This document shows, one piece after another, positions 6,381-7,371 of a stretch of DNA of 7,371 bases (positions are counted from its first letter, which is position 1; every line of letters begins with the position of its first letter). Position numbers and translations under genes: made by a program. The notes below the pieces were generated by a model. It searched no databases. It saw nothing but the letters and a program-made list of their open reading frames with translations, and had not been told where the DNA came from. The DNA comes from Candidatus Halomonas stercoripullorum (GTDB taxonomy: Bacteria > Pseudomonadota > Gammaproteobacteria > Pseudomonadales > Halomonadaceae), in the NCBI GenBank assembly GCA_019114645.1, contig DXFC01000286.1:1-7371 (forward strand), given 5' to 3'.

Positions 6381-6386
6381 TATGAT
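6381..6386 (+). promoter_or_regulatory. Possible ftsK -10 element
   Basis: TATGAT is a 5/6 match to the -10 consensus. There is no acceptable -35 at 16-18 bases; that position falls on the right half of the palindrome at 6353-6363. If real, it would make an ftsK leader of about 140 bases and would probably need an activator. Confidence 0.2.
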
Positions 6387-6443
6387 GACGACTGGCTTTT
6401 GCCGGCTAGCATACGGGAGTACAGCTCCGCTGCGCGAACCATC

Positions 6444-6480
6444 GTATAGCGCTCGTGGAGCTGGGTGAATGTATAGCGCT
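6444..6480 (+). repeat. 10-base direct repeat upstream of ftsK
   Basis: GTATAGCGCT occurs exactly at 6444-6453 and 6471-6480, so the copies start 27 bases apart. Each contains the hexameric palindrome AGCGCT. The second copy ends 53 bases before the ftsK GTG start. Two direct sites in a promoter or leader could be a regulator binding pair, but no known site is recognised. Confidence 0.5.
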
Positions 6481-6520
6481 GGATGTGTTTCGGTGCGAGG
6501 GGGGATTGACAGTTGAGTGC

Positions 6521-6527
6521 AAAGGAG
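6521..6527 (+). promoter_or_regulatory. ftsK ribosome binding site
   Basis: AAAGGAG lies 6 bases before GTG 6534, a strong match. It favours this start over the in-frame TTG at 6513, which has a G-rich stretch (6497-6504) some 8 bases upstream and would add seven residues. Confidence 0.65.
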
Positions 6528-6533
6528 AAAAGC

Positions 6534-7371
6534 GTGGCACAGCGAGCAGTGGAAGAAAACCCCCAACAGCCGGGCAAGCGCTTGGCGTTACCTCTGCAAG
6601 GCTTGGCCCGGGAAGGCGCCATTATCGTGTTGCTGGCGGGCTGCATTTTTCTGCTGCTGGCGCTGTTCAGCTTTCAGTCTTCGGATCCGGGCTGGTCGCA
6701 GCGTGGCCCGCAAACGGAAGTCGCCAACTGGATGGGGCCGTTCGGTGCCTGGCTGGCTAATGTGCTCTATTCCCTGTTTGGTGCCAGTGCGCTGTGGTGG
6801 CCCGGCATGTTGGGCTTTGCTGCTTGGCGCCTGGTGCGTACTCGCAAGATGCAGTTGGAGTGGGACGCCACCACTGTGGCGGTGCGCCTGGGCGGCCTGA
6901 TGTTGTTGCTGCTGGGTACCACCACCTTGGGAGCGCTGCATTTCTACCAGCCTCCCGGTGAGGCGACTCTGCCCTATGCGGCGGGAGGAATTCTGGGCGA
7001 AGGTCTGGTGGGTGCGCTGGTGCCCCTGGTTGACGCGGGTGGTACCGGACTGCTGGCGGTGGCTGCCATGCTTTGCGGTTTTCCGCTATTCAGCGGTGTG
7101 TCCTGGTTCACTGTAATGGATGAACTAGGCCATCGCGTTCTGCGCTTGTGGCGTTGGGCGGCCTCGCCATTCGGCTTGTCACGCGATCCTTCAGAGTCGC
7201 AGTGGGATTATGAAGACAGGCTGTCCGAAGAGAGCGTCGTGAAAAGTGTCGCGGAAGAGGAAACGCCCGAAACGTCGCCCGAGGCCTCGCGCCGTGGCTG
7301 GCGTTTCTGGCAGCGGCGCGAGAAAACGGCCGCTGTCGCTGAAACGCCCCGCGAACAGGAACCTGGTGTGA
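6534..7371 (+). CDS. ftsK: DNA translocase FtsK, N-terminal part (3' end missing)
   Basis: FtsK is a septum-located DNA pump that joins the divisome through its membrane domain and, through its C-terminal motor, moves chromosome ends and activates XerCD recombination at dif. Only the first 279 residues are here; the frame is open at the right edge, so the motor and gamma domains lie outside. After a short basic N-terminus comes the four-helix membrane domain, with hydrophobic segments at about 29-47, 72-100, 115-137 and 150-190. The loop after the first helix reads FQSSDPGWSQRGP, and NWMGPFGAWLANVLYSLFG and GGILGEGLVG are typical of gammaproteobacterial FtsK. From about residue 215 an acidic, charged, Pro-containing linker begins (SESQWDYEDRLSEE and onward), as expected before the motor. 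The start is GTG with a strong ribosome binding site. It is transcribed divergently from aat. Confidence 0.93.
   Translation, partial: MAQRAVEENPQQPGKRLALPLQGLAREGAIIVLLAGCIFLLLALFSFQSSDPGWSQRGPQTEVANWMGPFGAWLANVLYSLFGASALWWPGMLGFAAWRLVRTRKMQLEWDATTVAVRLGGLMLLLLGTTTLGALHFYQPPGEATLPYAAGGILGEGLVGALVPLVDAGGTGLLAVAAMLCGFPLFSGVSWFTVMDELGHRVLRLWRWAASPFGLSRDPSESQWDYEDRLSEESVVKSVAEEETPETSPEASRRGWRFWQRREKTAAVAETPREQEPGV

Larger units (their letters stand above)
6284..6533. other. Divergent intergenic region between aat and ftsK
   Basis: These 250 bases hold the start regions of aat (minus) and ftsK (plus) and no recognisable gene. The trxB gene that I recall in this neighbourhood in Pseudomonas is not present. 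Short elements are an 11-base palindrome at 6353-6363, a TATGAT box at 6381-6386 and a 10-base direct repeat at 6444-6453 and 6471-6480. No strong sigma-70 promoter could be picked for either direction. Several open frames cross the region, but their proteins resemble nothing and mostly overlap the flanking genes. Confidence 0.6.

Noticed and set aside
6513..6533. ftsK start at TTG 6513
   Set aside because: In frame and not impossible, but TTG is a rarer start and GTG 6534 has the stronger AAAGGAG site at good spacing.
1314..6533. tRNA, CRISPR, transposon or phage attachment site in the gaps
   Set aside because: I looked for cloverleaf-like sequence near infA (E. coli has a serine tRNA there), for regularly spaced repeats and for transposase motifs. 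None was present.
6374..6646. Open frames crossing the aat-ftsK gap (for example 6374-6646 minus and 6097-6468 plus)
   Set aside because: They overlap aat or ftsK coding sequence, lack good ribosome binding sites and encode nothing recognisable.

Overview
This window reads as ordinary, well-kept chromosome of a GC-rich gammaproteobacterium. The order (monomeric isocitrate dehydrogenase, clpS, clpA, infA, bpt, aat, ftsK) and the protein sequences point to the Oceanospirillales/Halomonadaceae or a Pseudomonas-like relative. I lean towards a Halomonas-type organism at about even odds, since this rests on remembered family sequences and not on a search. No insertion sequence, prophage gene, CRISPR array, tRNA or rRNA is visible.

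Layout. Positions 3-1313 (+) hold the C-terminal part of a monomeric NADP-dependent isocitrate dehydrogenase, followed by a clear terminator hairpin and a second, longer hairpin. A leader of about 240 bases precedes clpS (1555-1911, +). clpA (2038-4314, +) follows after a 126-base gap and ends in a strong terminator with a UACG tetraloop. Three genes on the minus strand converge on this terminator; in transcription order they are aat (6283-5564), bpt (5536-4787) and infA (4649-4431). aat and bpt are 27 bases apart and look like an operon. infA has a 137-base upstream gap with its own candidate promoter. A 250-base region separates aat from the divergently transcribed ftsK, which starts with GTG at 6534 and runs off the right edge after its membrane domain.

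How the genes work together. Four of the seven genes form almost the whole bacterial leucine N-degron pathway. Aat adds Leu/Phe to N-terminal Lys/Arg, and Bpt adds Leu to N-terminal Asp/Glu. ClpS binds the resulting N-terminal Leu/Phe, and ClpA unfolds the substrate for the protease ClpP, which is not in the window. infA (translation initiation factor IF-1), the isocitrate dehydrogenase (TCA cycle) and ftsK (cell division and chromosome translocation) are housekeeping neighbours often found near this group.

I found no convincing undescribed system. The points worth a second look are non-coding: tandem hairpins after the dehydrogenase, a 12-base direct repeat around the clpS start, a 10-base direct repeat and a short palindrome in the aat-ftsK divergent region, and the apparent absence of cspD and trxB from positions where I recall them in related genomes.
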